Numbered from the stretch's first letter, positions 34,439-43,717 are shown. The stretch: 64,000 nt of DNA from JAGOME01 sp039812375 (GCA_039812375.1 JBDIAO010000005.1:1-64000); one strand, 5' to 3'. Numbers and translations: made by a program. The notes: generated from the sequence alone by a model not told the origin.

Positions 34439-36907
34439 TCACGGGGCTGCCGGAAGCGACCGAGCGAGCGGTGGGCCGGCGACGGCCGCCAAGACCACGT
34501 CAGCGGCGATGCCCGAACCGTCCCGGCGGGCCAGTGTCGCCGGGAGTTCCACCGCGACCCCATTGCTCGTGGCCCCGCGCGCTGGGGAGCCGGCAGCCCA
34601 GGCCCCCACGAGGACATCCTCGCCTTTGAGGAAGCGGTGCGCCCGAACGCCACCGGTGCCCCGGCCCTTGGCCGGGTACTCGGCATACGAGCTGACCTTC
34701 CACGCCCCGGCCTGGGTCCCTGGCAGCGCACCGGACGTGCCGCTCACCGTGACCACGACCGGATCGGAGCCGGGATCGACAGCCCCGAAGAAGACGACGC
34801 TGGCCCCCGCGGCGAGCCGGATCCCCGCCATCCCTGCGGCTGCCCGGCCCTGTGGTCGCACTGCTGCGGCCGGGAAGCGCAGCAGTTGGGCATCGGAGGT
34901 GATGAAGACCAGGTCCTCTTCGCCGGTGGCCAACTCCACTGCACCGACGACCTGGTCGCCAGGCTTGAGCGCGATCGCCTCCCAGGACTCCCCACGCGGG
35001 TAGTCCGAACTCAGCCGTTTGACGATGCCGCCCGCTGTGCCCACGGCGAGCCCAGGGGAGTGTGCTGAGAGCGAGGTGATGGTCAGCGCCTGCTCGTCGC
35101 GGGCCAGGTCGAGGTATGCCGCCAGCGGTGCGCCGCCGGACAAAGCAGGCGCGGTGCCCAACGGCGGCAACGCCGGCAGCTCGAGGACGGAGAGCCGGAG
35201 CATTCGGCCCCGGTTGGTCACCACCGCACACTCTCCTCGCGCAGTGGTCCGCACCGCACCGACGATGACGTCGTGTTTGGCACGCGGTCCGTGGGCCGTC
35301 GGCGGATCTGCGGTGGACGTGCGCGCGAGCAGCCCGGTGGAGGAGAGCAGCACCCAGCACGGGTCGTCAGTGACCTCCAACGGAGTGGTCGCCGACACCG
35401 GCGCCCCTGCGGACTCGAGCAGGACCGTGCGCCGGGGCGTGCCGTGTGCCGCAGCGACCTCGGCCAGCTCCGTGCTCACGGTCGCGCGCAGCAGATTCTC
35501 GTCGGCGAGGATCGCCTCCAATTCCGCGATGGCGACGGTCAGATCGTTGCGTTCAGTTTCAAGCTCGATCCGGGAGAACTTCGTCAGCCGGCGCAGTTGG
35601 AGCTCAAGGATGTAGTCCGCTTGCGCCTGGGAGAGGTCGAAGACCGAGATGAGTCGGGCCCGCGCCTGTGCGGCGTCGTCGGAGGAGCGGATGAGTTGGA
35701 TGACCTCGTCGATGTCGAGGATCGCAATGAGCAACCCCTCGACCAGGTGGAGGCGCTGGCGTCGCTTGGCGAGCCGGTGAGCGGTGCGGCGGCGGACGAC
35801 GTCGATCCGGAAGTCGATGAAGCAGCGCAGCAGGTCCTTCAGACCCATGGCCCTGGGCTGGCCGTCGACGAGGGCGTTGGCATTGATGCCGAAGGACTCC
35901 TCCATCGGGGTGAGTCGATAGAGCTGCTCCAGGACCGCCTCTGGGTGGAAGCCACCCTTGATCTCGATGACCAGGCGGAGCCCATTCTTGCGATCGGTGA
36001 GGTCGCGGACGTCGCTGATGCCCTGGATCTTCTTCTGCTGGTGCAGGGTGCGGATCCGCTCGACGACCTTCTCCGGGCCGACGAGGTACGGCAGTTCGGT
36101 GACGACGATTCCCTGCTTGCGGTCGGTGACCTTCTCGATCCGCGCAGTCGCCCGGGTGCGGAAGGTGCCGCGCCCGGTGAGGTAGGCGTCCCGGATCCCG
36201 GTGAGGCCGACGATGCGGCCACCGCCGGGAAGGTCCGGGCCGGGGACGAACTTCATCAGCTCGTCCAGAGAGGACTCCGGGTGGGCGATGAGGTGGCGGG
36301 CTGCGCTGATGACCTCGACGAGGTTGTGCGGAGGGATGTTTGTCGCCATCCCGACGGCGATCCCGGAGACACCGTTGACGAGCAGGTTGGGGTATGCCGC
36401 GGGCAACACCGCAGGCTGGAGCAGCTGGTCGTCGTAGTTCGGGACGAAGTCGACGGTGTCCTCGTCGAGGCTGCTGACCATGAGCAGAGCGGCCTTGGCC
36501 ATCCGGGCCTCGGTGTAGCGGGAGGCCGCCGGGCCGTCGTCGAGGGAACCGAAGTTGCCGTGCCCGTCCACCAGGGGCAGTCGCATGGTGAACGGCTGGG
36601 CCAGGCGGACCAGGGCGTCATAGATCGCGCTGTCGCCGTGTGGGTGGTACTTGCCCATGACCTCGCCGACCACGCGGCTCGACTTCACGTGTCCCCGATC
36701 GGGCCGCAGTCCGAGTTCACTCATCCCGTAGAGGATCCGCCGCTGCACCGGCTTGAGTCCGTCCCGGGCGTCGGGCAGGGCCCGGGCATAGATGACGCTG
36801 TAGCTGTATTCCAGGTAGGCGTTGCGCATCTCCTCGCCGACGTCGATGTCGACGACCCGCTCCTGGAAGCTCTCGGTCGGGGGCGGGGCGGTGGGGCGAC
36901 GGGCCAT
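34439..36907 (-). CDS. parC: DNA topoisomerase IV subunit A
   Basis: An 822-residue type IIA topoisomerase breakage-reunion subunit. The catalytic Tyr lies in AASRYTEARM. The quinolone region reads HPHGDSAIYDALVRLAQ with the Ser and Asp of quinolone-sensitive enzymes. DARDGLKPVQRRILYGM and the GVSGIAVGMATNIPPHN motif are intact. The C-terminal domain has beta-pinwheel blades but no QRRGGKG GyrA box, as expected for ParC. It is preceded by a nitroreductase gene on the same strand (16 bases). Confidence 0.95.
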   Translation of the reverse strand: MARRPTAPPPTESFQERVVDIDVGEEMRNAYLEYSYSVIYARALPDARDGLKPVQRRILYGMSELGLRPDRGHVKSSRVVGEVMGKYHPHGDSAIYDALVRLAQPFTMRLPLVDGHGNFGSLDDGPAASRYTEARMAKAALLMVSSLDEDTVDFVPNYDDQLLQPAVLPAAYPNLLVNGVSGIAVGMATNIPPHNLVEVISAARHLIAHPESSLDELMKFVPGPDLPGGGRIVGLTGIRDAYLTGRGTFRTRATARIEKVTDRKQGIVVTELPYLVGPEKVVERIRTLHQQKKIQGISDVRDLTDRKNGLRLVIEIKGGFHPEAVLEQLYRLTPMEESFGINANALVDGQPRAMGLKDLLRCFIDFRIDVVRRRTAHRLAKRRQRLHLVEGLLIAILDIDEVIQLIRSSDDAAQARARLISVFDLSQAQADYILELQLRRLTKFSRIELETERNDLTVAIAELEAILADENLLRATVSTELAEVAAAHGTPRRTVLLESAGAPVSATTPLEVTDDPCWVLLSSTGLLARTSTADPPTAHGPRAKHDVIVGAVRTTARGECAVVTNRGRMLRLSVLELPALPPLGTAPALSGGAPLAAYLDLARDEQALTITSLSAHSPGLAVGTAGGIVKRLSSDYPRGESWEAIALKPGDQVVGAVELATGEEDLVFITSDAQLLRFPAAAVRPQGRAAAGMAGIRLAAGASVVFFGAVDPGSDPVVVTVSGTSGALPGTQAGAWKVSSYAEYPAKGRGTGGVRAHRFLKGEDVLVGAWAAGSPARGATSNGVAVELPATLARRDGSGIAADVVLAAVAGPPLARSLPAAP

Positions 36908-36923
36908 CGGGGGCAGGACTTCC

Positions 36924-37592
36924 TCAGGTGCTCGCGGGCGGTCGGATTACTCCATCTTCACCTGAGGCGGTGGTGGACGTCCCGGCCGACGCGCCGAAGC
37001 TGCCGACGTGCAAGACCTCGCCGACCCCGCGCCGGCCACGACGAAGCGATGGGCTGCGCACCCGGCGTTCCTCGTGGCCCAAGGCGATGACCCCGACGAT
37101 CCGGGAGTCTGTCGGGATGGCCAATGCGCTCCGGACGGAGTCGTGGCACGCAGCTGGGACCCCGAAGAAGAGGGCCCCGAGCCCCAGGTCCTGTGCGCCG
37201 AGGAGGATGAGCATCGCAGCCATCGCGGTGTCGGTGTCCCAGTAGGGGATCGGCCAGTGCTCCAGGGACCGGTCGCTCCACCCTTTGTCCGGCTCGGCAT
37301 ACCGGTCCAGGTATGCCGTCGGGTTGGCGAGGCAGAGCAGCACCGCTGGGGCGGCACGGACTCCGGCCAGCCACGGGTCCGGTGAGTCCGAGCAGGCAGT
37401 CGCGGCCTTCCAGAACCGGTCCCGCTGCGCCGGTGTGAGGAGAGCCACGAAGTCCCAACCCTGGGAGAACCCCGCTGACGGAGCTCGGATGGCCAGCGCG
37501 ACGAGATCCTCGACAACGGTCAGTGGTACCGCCGGTTCTGGTGCGAACCGGCGCACCATCCGCCGGGAGCGGATGGCAGCGACAAGTTCCAT
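36924..37592 (-). CDS. Nitroreductase family protein
   Basis: A 222-residue flavoenzyme. IRSRRMVRRFAPEPAVP is the standard FMN-binding opening, followed by LAIRAPSAGFSQGWDFVAL and the GLGALFFGVP helix near the C-terminus. Substrates of such proteins range from nitroaromatics to quinones and F420-like systems and cannot be inferred. It is upstream of parC on the same strand and divergent from the acetyltransferase fusion. An inverted pair of GTATGCCG octamers lies within the gene. Confidence 0.88.
   Translation of the reverse strand: MELVAAIRSRRMVRRFAPEPAVPLTVVEDLVALAIRAPSAGFSQGWDFVALLTPAQRDRFWKAATACSDSPDPWLAGVRAAPAVLLCLANPTAYLDRYAEPDKGWSDRSLEHWPIPYWDTDTAMAAMLILLGAQDLGLGALFFGVPAACHDSVRSALAIPTDSRIVGVIALGHEERRVRSPSLRRGRRGVGEVLHVGSFGASAGTSTTASGEDGVIRPPAST
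37295..37318. repeat. Inverted GTATGCCG pair forming a 9-bp hairpin
   Basis: CGGCATACC (37295-37303) and GGTATGCCG (37310-37318) are exact inverted copies with a six-base loop. The element is inside the nitroreductase coding region. Confidence 0.85.
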
Positions 37593-37671
37593 GACCAGTC
37601 AGTGTGGCAGCCGGGCCCGACACTGCGACATCCTCGCAAGTCCCCCGCTGCGACATGCCACGATGGGTGTC

Positions 37672-40341
37672 ATGAGCGAGCCCGACCTGCCCCCCGGGTA
37701 TCCGAGTGCGTGGGAGGCCGACGTGGTCCTGCGGGACGGCAGCGTGTGCCACGTTCGGCCGATCAAGCCGTCCGACGGACCGGGGCTGCACCGATTCCAT
37801 GCCGGCCAGAGCGCGGAGTCAATCTATCTGCGATTCTTCGCGCCACTGCGGGAACTCTCTGAGCGCGACGTGCACCACTTCACCCACGTCGACTACGTCG
37901 ACCGGGTCGCTCTGGTCGCGACCATCCGGGACGATATCATCGGGGTCGGCCGCTTCGACAAGGTCGACGAGCGCAGCGCCGAGGTCGCCTTCAACATCGG
38001 CGACAGCTACCAAGGCAAGGGGATCGGATCGGTCCTCCTCGAACACCTCGCCGCGATCGCCCGGGACCTGGGCATCGCCGAGTTCACCGCCGAAGTGCTG
38101 CCGCAGAACCGCAAGATGCTCCAGGTTTTCGCCGACGCTGGCTACGACGTGAGCCGGCACTTCGACGACGGGGTCATCTCGCTGCACTTCGAGATCGAGC
38201 CGACGGACAAGTCCACGGCGGTGGCGATGTCCCGGGAACACCGGGCCGAGGCGGTCAGCGTCAAGACCCTGCTCGCGCCGCGATCGGTCGCCGTCATCGG
38301 CGCGAGCCACCGCAAACGGGGGATCGGTCACCGGTTCCTCAAGAACCTCATCGCTGCCGGGTTCACCGGCTCCCTCGCAGCCGTCCATCCCGAGGCCGAC
38401 GAGATCCTCACCGTGCCGTGCTACCGCAGTATCGGCGATGTGCCCGCCGCCGTGGACCTCGCGGTCATCGCGGTCCCGGCACCCTCGGTCCTCGACGTCG
38501 TCGACGAGTGCGCGCTCGCCGGGGTCAAGGCCCTCCTCGTCGTCTCGGCAGGCTTCGCCGAGGTCGACACGGCGGGGGCAGAACGGCAGGCCGCGCTCGT
38601 CCGCCGGGCACGCGGGGCCGGGATGCGGGTCATCGGACCCAATTCCTTCGGCCTGATCAACAACGATCCGGCGATCCGCCTCAACGCCTCACTCGCCAAG
38701 GCGGTGCCGCCCCCAGGACACCTCGGGCTGTTCTCCCAGTCCGGTGCCCTCGGCGTTGCTGTCCTCGCCTCGGCTGCCCGTCGCAATCTGGGGATCTCCA
38801 CCTTCGCCTCGGTCGGCAACCGCGTCGACGTGTCCGCCAACGACCTCATGCAGTACTGGATCGACGACGACGACACCCGGGCCGTCGGCCTCTACCTGGA
38901 ATCCATGGGCAACCCGCGCAAGTTTTCCCGGGTCGCCCGGAACCTGGGCCGGATCAAACCGGTCATCGTCGTCAAGCCGGGAGTGTCGAACTATGGGACG
39001 CCGCCAGGGCACCGGGTGCGCCGCACCAAGGCGCGCCCTGAGGTGTTCGACGCGATGCTCCGCCAGGCCGGAGTCATCCGAGTGGACAACATCCACCAGC
39101 TTTTCGACGTCGCCCAGCTCGTAGTCCACCAGCCCCGCCCGAAGGGCAACCGGGTGGCCATCGTGACCAACTCCGACGCTCTGGGTTCCCTCAGCGCCGA
39201 AGCCGCGCTTGCCGGTGGTCTGGAAATCGCCCGTGAGCCGGTCAATCTGCCCCCGGATGCGAGCGCCCAAGAGTTCCGCAGCTGCCTTGATGCCGCGTTC
39301 GCAGACCCCGGAGTCGACTCGGTCATCGCGTGCTTCGTCCCGCCGCTGACCACCATGGACGAGGACGTCGCCAGGGCGGTGAGAGCCGCCGCCTCGGAGT
39401 CCGACAAGCCTTGTTGCGCAACCTTTCTCGGCATGCGTGGGGTCTCCGACGGCCATGCCTCGGTGCGGGGTACCGGCGAGGGTGAACTGCCTGCGATTCC
39501 GGTCTATGCCATGCCCGAGGACGCTGTGCGCGCCCTGTGCGCAGCAACGCAGTATGCCGCGTGGCGGCGCAGCGACCACGGCGTCGCCCCGGTCATCAGA
39601 GGAATCAACCGCCGACTCGCCGAGGATGTCGCCGAGACCGTCCTGTCCGTCACACCCCAAGGGCGCCGGCTCAGTTCAGCCGAGGCGGGTGACCTGCTCA
39701 CCGCATACGGCATCGACGTGTGGCCTATCGAGGCGGTGGCCAGCGCTGACGAGGCAGTGGCCGCAGCGGAGCGGATCGGCTATCCGGTCGTGCTGAAGTC
39801 TCGGTCCCACCGGGTGCGCCATCAGCGTGGGACCAGCGGCGTGCGCGTGGACCTGGCCTCTGAGCATGCGCTGCGAGAGGCCTGGACGTCTCTGGAGGGA
39901 CACCTGACCCCGCTGGACGCAAGCGACTTCGTCATTCAGAAGATGGCCCCACCCGGGGTGCCGACCGTCATCAGTTCCGACGAGGACCCACTGTTCGGGC
40001 CGGTTATCGCGTTCAGCATCGCGGGGATACCAACCGAGCTGATCGGCGACATCGGCTACCGGATCCCACCACTGACCGACGTCACCGTGGCCGAGTTGAT
40101 CTCCGCTCCCAAAGCGGCACCGGTGCTCCACGGCCACCGAGGCGCGGCGCCCGTGGACCGGGCAGCGCTCGCCGACGTCATCGCGCGGGTGTCCGTGCTC
40201 GCCGACGACATGCCCGAAGTCGCCTCCCTGGCCCTCAACCCGGTCAATGCGCACAGTGGCGGGATAGAGGTCCTCGGTGCCGACATCACCATCGCACCGG
40301 CACCCCGGCGCACTGATCCGGGCCGACGGTCCTTGACCTGA
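37672..40341 (+). CDS. GNAT-acyl-CoA synthetase (NDP-forming) fusion; protein acetyltransferase type
   Basis: An 889-residue fusion. An N-terminal GNAT domain (about residues 15-185, with GDSYQGKGIGSVLLEHLA acetyl-CoA loop) is followed by a CoA-binding Rossmann domain (SVAVIGASHRKRGIG), a ligase-CoA domain (GLFSQSGALGVAVLASA) and a C-terminal ATP-grasp half (YPVVLKSRSHRVRHQRG). This is the type II Pat arrangement of actinobacterial lysine acetyltransferases, the reverse of E. coli PatZ. His447 sits near the place of the phospho-His of true synthetases, so residual synthetase activity cannot be excluded. ATG at 37663 is an alternative start. Confidence 0.88.
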   Translation: MSEPDLPPGYPSAWEADVVLRDGSVCHVRPIKPSDGPGLHRFHAGQSAESIYLRFFAPLRELSERDVHHFTHVDYVDRVALVATIRDDIIGVGRFDKVDERSAEVAFNIGDSYQGKGIGSVLLEHLAAIARDLGIAEFTAEVLPQNRKMLQVFADAGYDVSRHFDDGVISLHFEIEPTDKSTAVAMSREHRAEAVSVKTLLAPRSVAVIGASHRKRGIGHRFLKNLIAAGFTGSLAAVHPEADEILTVPCYRSIGDVPAAVDLAVIAVPAPSVLDVVDECALAGVKALLVVSAGFAEVDTAGAERQAALVRRARGAGMRVIGPNSFGLINNDPAIRLNASLAKAVPPPGHLGLFSQSGALGVAVLASAARRNLGISTFASVGNRVDVSANDLMQYWIDDDDTRAVGLYLESMGNPRKFSRVARNLGRIKPVIVVKPGVSNYGTPPGHRVRRTKARPEVFDAMLRQAGVIRVDNIHQLFDVAQLVVHQPRPKGNRVAIVTNSDALGSLSAEAALAGGLEIAREPVNLPPDASAQEFRSCLDAAFADPGVDSVIACFVPPLTTMDEDVARAVRAAASESDKPCCATFLGMRGVSDGHASVRGTGEGELPAIPVYAMPEDAVRALCAATQYAAWRRSDHGVAPVIRGINRRLAEDVAETVLSVTPQGRRLSSAEAGDLLTAYGIDVWPIEAVASADEAVAAAERIGYPVVLKSRSHRVRHQRGTSGVRVDLASEHALREAWTSLEGHLTPLDASDFVIQKMAPPGVPTVISSDEDPLFGPVIAFSIAGIPTELIGDIGYRIPPLTDVTVAELISAPKAAPVLHGHRGAAPVDRAALADVIARVSVLADDMPEVASLALNPVNAHSGGIEVLGADITIAPAPRRTDPGRRSLT

Positions 40342-40374
40342 GCACGAACGACGGGCAGCGTCCTGGGTGTGCGG

Positions 40375-40380
40375 CACAAT
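40375..40380 (+). promoter_or_regulatory. Candidate leaderless -10 element (CACAAT)
   Basis: CACAAT is followed by six bases and the GTG at 40387. This spacing decided the start of the DUF5998 gene; the sequence AAGGAG touches the GTG and is too close to be a normal ribosome site. Confidence 0.4.
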
Positions 40381-40386
40381 GAAGGA

Positions 40387-40983
40387 GTGCCTTCGACCTC
40401 TGACCTGACCACGACCCTGCCTCGCGACCTCGTGGCTGCCATTGAGCGAGCCGGCTACTATCCCGCTCTGGTCGCCGACGTCGTCGCGACGGCACTGGCG
40501 GGCGACGGCGTCCAAGCTCACCTGGTCCACCTGGAGACGACGTTCGACCGGGACGTCATTCGTCGGCACATCACCGTCCTTGTTCTCACCGACAGCCGGC
40601 TGGTCATCGCCCATGCCGACGACCACCAGGACGACGACGTAGCCGAGGTGGGCGTCACGGCAACCGCGACCACCGAGTCCATCCCTCTGTCCGTGGTTCG
40701 CGGCATCATGCTCACCCATGTCGTCGCCGACCCGGCCCGTTACCGCCCCGGCACATTGGGTCGCGAGCTCACCCTCACCCTCGGCTGGGGTGCAGTCTCC
40801 CGGGTTGACCTTATTCCGGCCTCGTGCTCGGATCCAGACTGTGATGGCGACCACGGCTACGAAGGCACGATCGCGGCCGACGACATCGCGCTGCGGGTCT
40901 CCGCAGATGCCGACGGTCGCGCTGCGCTGGACCGGGCGGCGGCCTTCGCGCACGCCCTGTCTACTGCGCTCGGCCGCCTCTGA
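40387..40983 (+). CDS. DUF5998 family protein
   Basis: A 198-residue soluble protein typical of actinobacteria, opening LPRDLVAAIERAGYYPALVADVV and containing a central domain with the acidic segment ASCSDPDCDGDHGYEG, whose cysteines and acidic residues could bind a metal. Function unknown. It is followed 12 bases later by the phosphodiesterase-like gene, and the two are regularly adjacent in actinobacteria. GTG at 40369 (204 residues) is an alternative start. Confidence 0.85.
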   Translation: MPSTSDLTTTLPRDLVAAIERAGYYPALVADVVATALAGDGVQAHLVHLETTFDRDVIRRHITVLVLTDSRLVIAHADDHQDDDVAEVGVTATATTESIPLSVVRGIMLTHVVADPARYRPGTLGRELTLTLGWGAVSRVDLIPASCSDPDCDGDHGYEGTIAADDIALRVSADADGRAALDRAAAFAHALSTALGRL

Positions 40984-40995
40984 CCAGCGCTGCGC

Positions 40996-42171
40996 GTGGC
41001 ACCCGACCTGGCATCCGTACCGGCGCTCACCGCCGGGTTGGCCGACGTGTTGCCAGCGGTGGTCCGCTCGTTGGGGGTGTCCGTGGGGCACCTGCCAGTC
41101 GGGCTCACCGTACCTCCTGCGCGACGGGCTGTCGTCGTCCTCGTCGACGGACTCGGCGCGACCCTGCTGCGCCGACGCAGTGGACATGCCCCGTTCCTGC
41201 GCAGCCTGTTGCCCACCATGCTCGACGCCACCTGCGGTTTCCCGTCCACGACGGCAACCTCGATGGGCACCTTCGGCACCGGATTGCTCGCCGGTGGACA
41301 CGGGCTCGTCGGTTACGAGGTGCTCGATCCGCAGCGTGACGTGCTCCTCAATGAGCTCAGCTGGCAGGACGGCCCGGTGCCCGAGATCTGGCAGGACCAG
41401 AGCACCCTCTTCGAGATCGCCGAGGCCGACGGCGTGGCGGTGACCCGGGTTGGGCCCGGGTTCTTCGACGGCTCAGGCCTGACCCGGGCCGCGCTTCGCG
41501 GCGGCCGGTTCGTGGCCGCCGATGCTCTCGACGAGCGGGTCGATGCGACGATCGCCGCAGCATCGAGCCAGCCACGCACCCTGACCTACCTCTACTGGGG
41601 GGACCTGGACAAGGTCGGGCACACCCACGGCTGTGCCTCTTGGGAGTGGGGTCAGGAACTCGCCGCAGTCGACAAGGAGCTCGCCCGGCTCGCGCAGATG
41701 CTGCCAGCGGACTGCTCGCTGACGATCACCGCCGACCACGGCATGGTCGACGTGCCGCACACGGGCGCCGCTCGACTCGATGTAGCTCACGAACCGGACC
41801 TCGCGGCCGGGGTTCGGCACGTCGGGGGAGAGCCGCGCGGCCCGCAACTCTACTGTGTGCCGGGGGCCCTGGAGGACGTTCGCGCGGCGTGGGCAGCCCG
41901 GCTCGGCACCGACGCGAGCATCCTCACCCGGGGGGAGGCGCAGCGCAGTGGGTTGTTCGGTCCGGTGCGCCCGCAGGTGGCAGACCGGATCGGGGATCTC
42001 GTCGTTCTCCTCGGTCCCGGCCGCGCGGTTGTCGATTCGCGTCGGCACAAGCCCTGGTTCATCGCCCTGATCGGGCTGCACGGGTCGACGACGCTCGACG
42101 AGACGTCCATCCCGGTCCTGCACCTGGCCCCCGGTGGTGCTGCGATAGCGCCGTCAGTTATCAAAGCCTGA
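40996..42171 (+). CDS. Alkaline-phosphatase-fold phosphodiesterase/nucleotide pyrophosphatase
   Basis: A 391-residue member of the type I phosphodiesterase/NPP family in the alkaline phosphatase superfamily. The N-terminal metal site begins with VVVLVDGLGA, the nucleophile Thr lies in CGFPSTTATSMGT, and the C-terminal metals are bound by DLDKVGHTHG and TADHGMVDVP. There is no signal peptide, so it acts in the cytosol. The substrate is unknown. GTG start, twelve bases after the DUF5998 gene, probably co-transcribed. Confidence 0.9.
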   Translation: MAPDLASVPALTAGLADVLPAVVRSLGVSVGHLPVGLTVPPARRAVVVLVDGLGATLLRRRSGHAPFLRSLLPTMLDATCGFPSTTATSMGTFGTGLLAGGHGLVGYEVLDPQRDVLLNELSWQDGPVPEIWQDQSTLFEIAEADGVAVTRVGPGFFDGSGLTRAALRGGRFVAADALDERVDATIAAASSQPRTLTYLYWGDLDKVGHTHGCASWEWGQELAAVDKELARLAQMLPADCSLTITADHGMVDVPHTGAARLDVAHEPDLAAGVRHVGGEPRGPQLYCVPGALEDVRAAWAARLGTDASILTRGEAQRSGLFGPVRPQVADRIGDLVVLLGPGRAVVDSRRHKPWFIALIGLHGSTTLDETSIPVLHLAPGGAAIAPSVIKA

Positions 42172-42224
42172 CCGCAGAGGACGGCATCGCACAGGACGGC
42201 ATTCAGGACGTACCGGAGGTCGAG

Positions 42225-43403
42225 TCAAGAAGAAGACCACCCGAGCGGGGGGCCGCTGCCGGTCTTCGGCTTGCCCTCCAAGCTCCCTCGCCGAAGGCCC
42301 TCTCGCAGTTGGCCCAGGAACAGGTCCTGCACGGCGGCTCGGTCCAGGGTGCCGTCGGCTCTCGCCAACGACCCCTGGGCTATCCGGGTGCATACGGCCA
42401 GCCATGCCTGTCCCATCGCCCAGGTCAGAGACGAGGCCACCCCGCCGGAGATTGCGCCACCGACCAGGGTTCCCACGCCTGGTACGAGTTTCAGCAGCCC
42501 GGTGGCCAGGCTGCGTCCGGTGGTGGTGGCAGCGGTGGTCGCGGCGAGCGCGGCGACCGTGGCCTTCTCCATCTCGATGCCATAGATGTTTGCGATCCTG
42601 CCCATCAGGGTGAGCTGCAGGGGGACCAGGATTGCGGCGTCCGAGAACGGAATCGGGGTCAGTCCGGCAGCCCCCGCCGACGCGACCGCCACTCGGATAG
42701 CCGCCTGCGCCTCCTTCCGCTTGCGTTCCAGGTCGATCTGCTGCGCGGCGGTGAGGGCTTGGCCCACTCCTTGGGGAGCGACGCGAAAGGTGGCATCGAG
42801 CAGGTCGTGCAGTCCGTGTTCGGTCATGCCGGAGAAGGGATCGGGCTTGGCGAGGGTAAGGAAGACAGGCTCCCCGCGCAGCGGGAGTTCGAGGGCGGTG
42901 ATGGCATCGCGCAGCGCGAGGGCATCGGGGTGGTACTCGCCATGGCGCATCGGAACCTGGGTCAGGACGAGCAGTACTGGCAAGGCAAGCCGGTCGAGAG
43001 CTCGGATGAACTCTGCCTCCGTCCGCTCGAACCGGCGGTCCTGAGCGTTCACGCAGTACCAGGCGACGTGTATCTGCTCAGCGAGCGGCCGGTGGCGCAT
43101 CTGCGCCACGAACTGCTCCAGGTCGCCGAGGATCTCGCGGTCGTCGCGCCCGATCTCGACGCCCTGGGTGTCGAGCACCCCGAAATGCCCACTGGCGTGC
43201 ATGTACAGGTGGCTGCCCACGGTCACCGGGGCCCCAATGCCGGTGGCCGCCACCTCTGTGCCGAAGATCGCATTGACCAGAGTGCTCTTCCCTACGCCGG
43301 TCTTGCCGAAGATCGCCAGGTTGAACCGGCCGATCTCGCGTGCGCTCTCGGCGTACTTCTGCTCGAACTCGCGACGGAACCACTCGCTCGACCCCTCGGT
43401 CAT
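42225..43403 (-). CDS. Era-like GTPase fused to DUF697 membrane-associated domain
   Basis: A 392-residue protein with an N-terminal GTPase domain and a C-terminal hydrophobic DUF697 domain, as in YcjF-type proteins. The P-loop is GKTGVGKST (residues 33-41), switch II reads LDTQG instead of DTPG, and the fourth motif reads LTQVP rather than NKxD, so guanine specificity is atypical. DUF697 begins near residue 210 (QAAIRVAVASAGAAGLTPIPFSDAAIL), followed by a Gly/Ala-rich membrane segment. ATG chosen behind AGGAGAGGA. Function unknown; possibly envelope stress or membrane remodelling. Confidence 0.85.
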   Translation of the reverse strand: MTEGSSEWFRREFEQKYAESAREIGRFNLAIFGKTGVGKSTLVNAIFGTEVAATGIGAPVTVGSHLYMHASGHFGVLDTQGVEIGRDDREILGDLEQFVAQMRHRPLAEQIHVAWYCVNAQDRRFERTEAEFIRALDRLALPVLLVLTQVPMRHGEYHPDALALRDAITALELPLRGEPVFLTLAKPDPFSGMTEHGLHDLLDATFRVAPQGVGQALTAAQQIDLERKRKEAQAAIRVAVASAGAAGLTPIPFSDAAILVPLQLTLMGRIANIYGIEMEKATVAALAATTAATTTGRSLATGLLKLVPGVGTLVGGAISGGVASSLTWAMGQAWLAVCTRIAQGSLARADGTLDRAAVQDLFLGQLREGLRRGSLEGKPKTGSGPPLGWSSS

Positions 43404-43501
43404 GCCTTGGTCCTCTCCTCGCACGGCATACGGCCGACGCGCCGCCCGATCATGAGGCTATCGGGCCCGACCGGACACTAGGCCCCCTCTATGCTCGCTC
43501 C

Positions 43502-43531
43502 GGCCCGAACGGATCTGGCCCGAACGGATCT
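43502..43531. repeat. Perfect 15-bp tandem duplication in a 327-base gene-free gap
   Basis: GGCCCGAACGGATCT is repeated twice and followed by a truncated third copy (GGCCCGATC). It lies in the 327-base interval between the GTPase gene and the 83-residue gene. The rest of that gap holds one GTATGCCG octamer (43424-43431), a 17-bp direct repeat and a promoter; I see no gene in it. Confidence 0.9.
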
Positions 43532-43681
43532 GGCCCGATCACCCCTGTACCGAACCCAGCCGCAGGTCCAGACAAACACGGACGACGACGGAACAGCTGC
43601 GGGGCGGGCACACCGGGTGCGGCATCCGCGGGATGCTCGTGTACCGGCTCGGCTCGCTGACCACGTCCAAGCCTCAACGGC

Positions 43682-43712
43682 GTGAGCAACTCAAGTTAGT
43701 GAGCAACTCAAG
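43682..43712 (+). repeat. Direct repeat with 17-bp period before the -10 box
   Basis: GTGAGCAACTCAAG occurs at 43682 and again at 43699. The second copy ends five bases before the TACGGT box, so the pair occupies the -35 region and could be a regulator site. Confidence 0.8.
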
Positions 43713-43717
43713 CACGG

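Noticed and set aside
35273..37090. 605-codon open frame antisense to parC
   Set aside because: The parC reading frame has clear motifs over the whole stretch; the antisense frame is open only because of the codon bias.
39676..41301. 541-codon open frame antisense to the acetyltransferase fusion and two following genes
   Set aside because: It spans three genes with good family matches on the plus strand, and its composition is that of a shadow frame.
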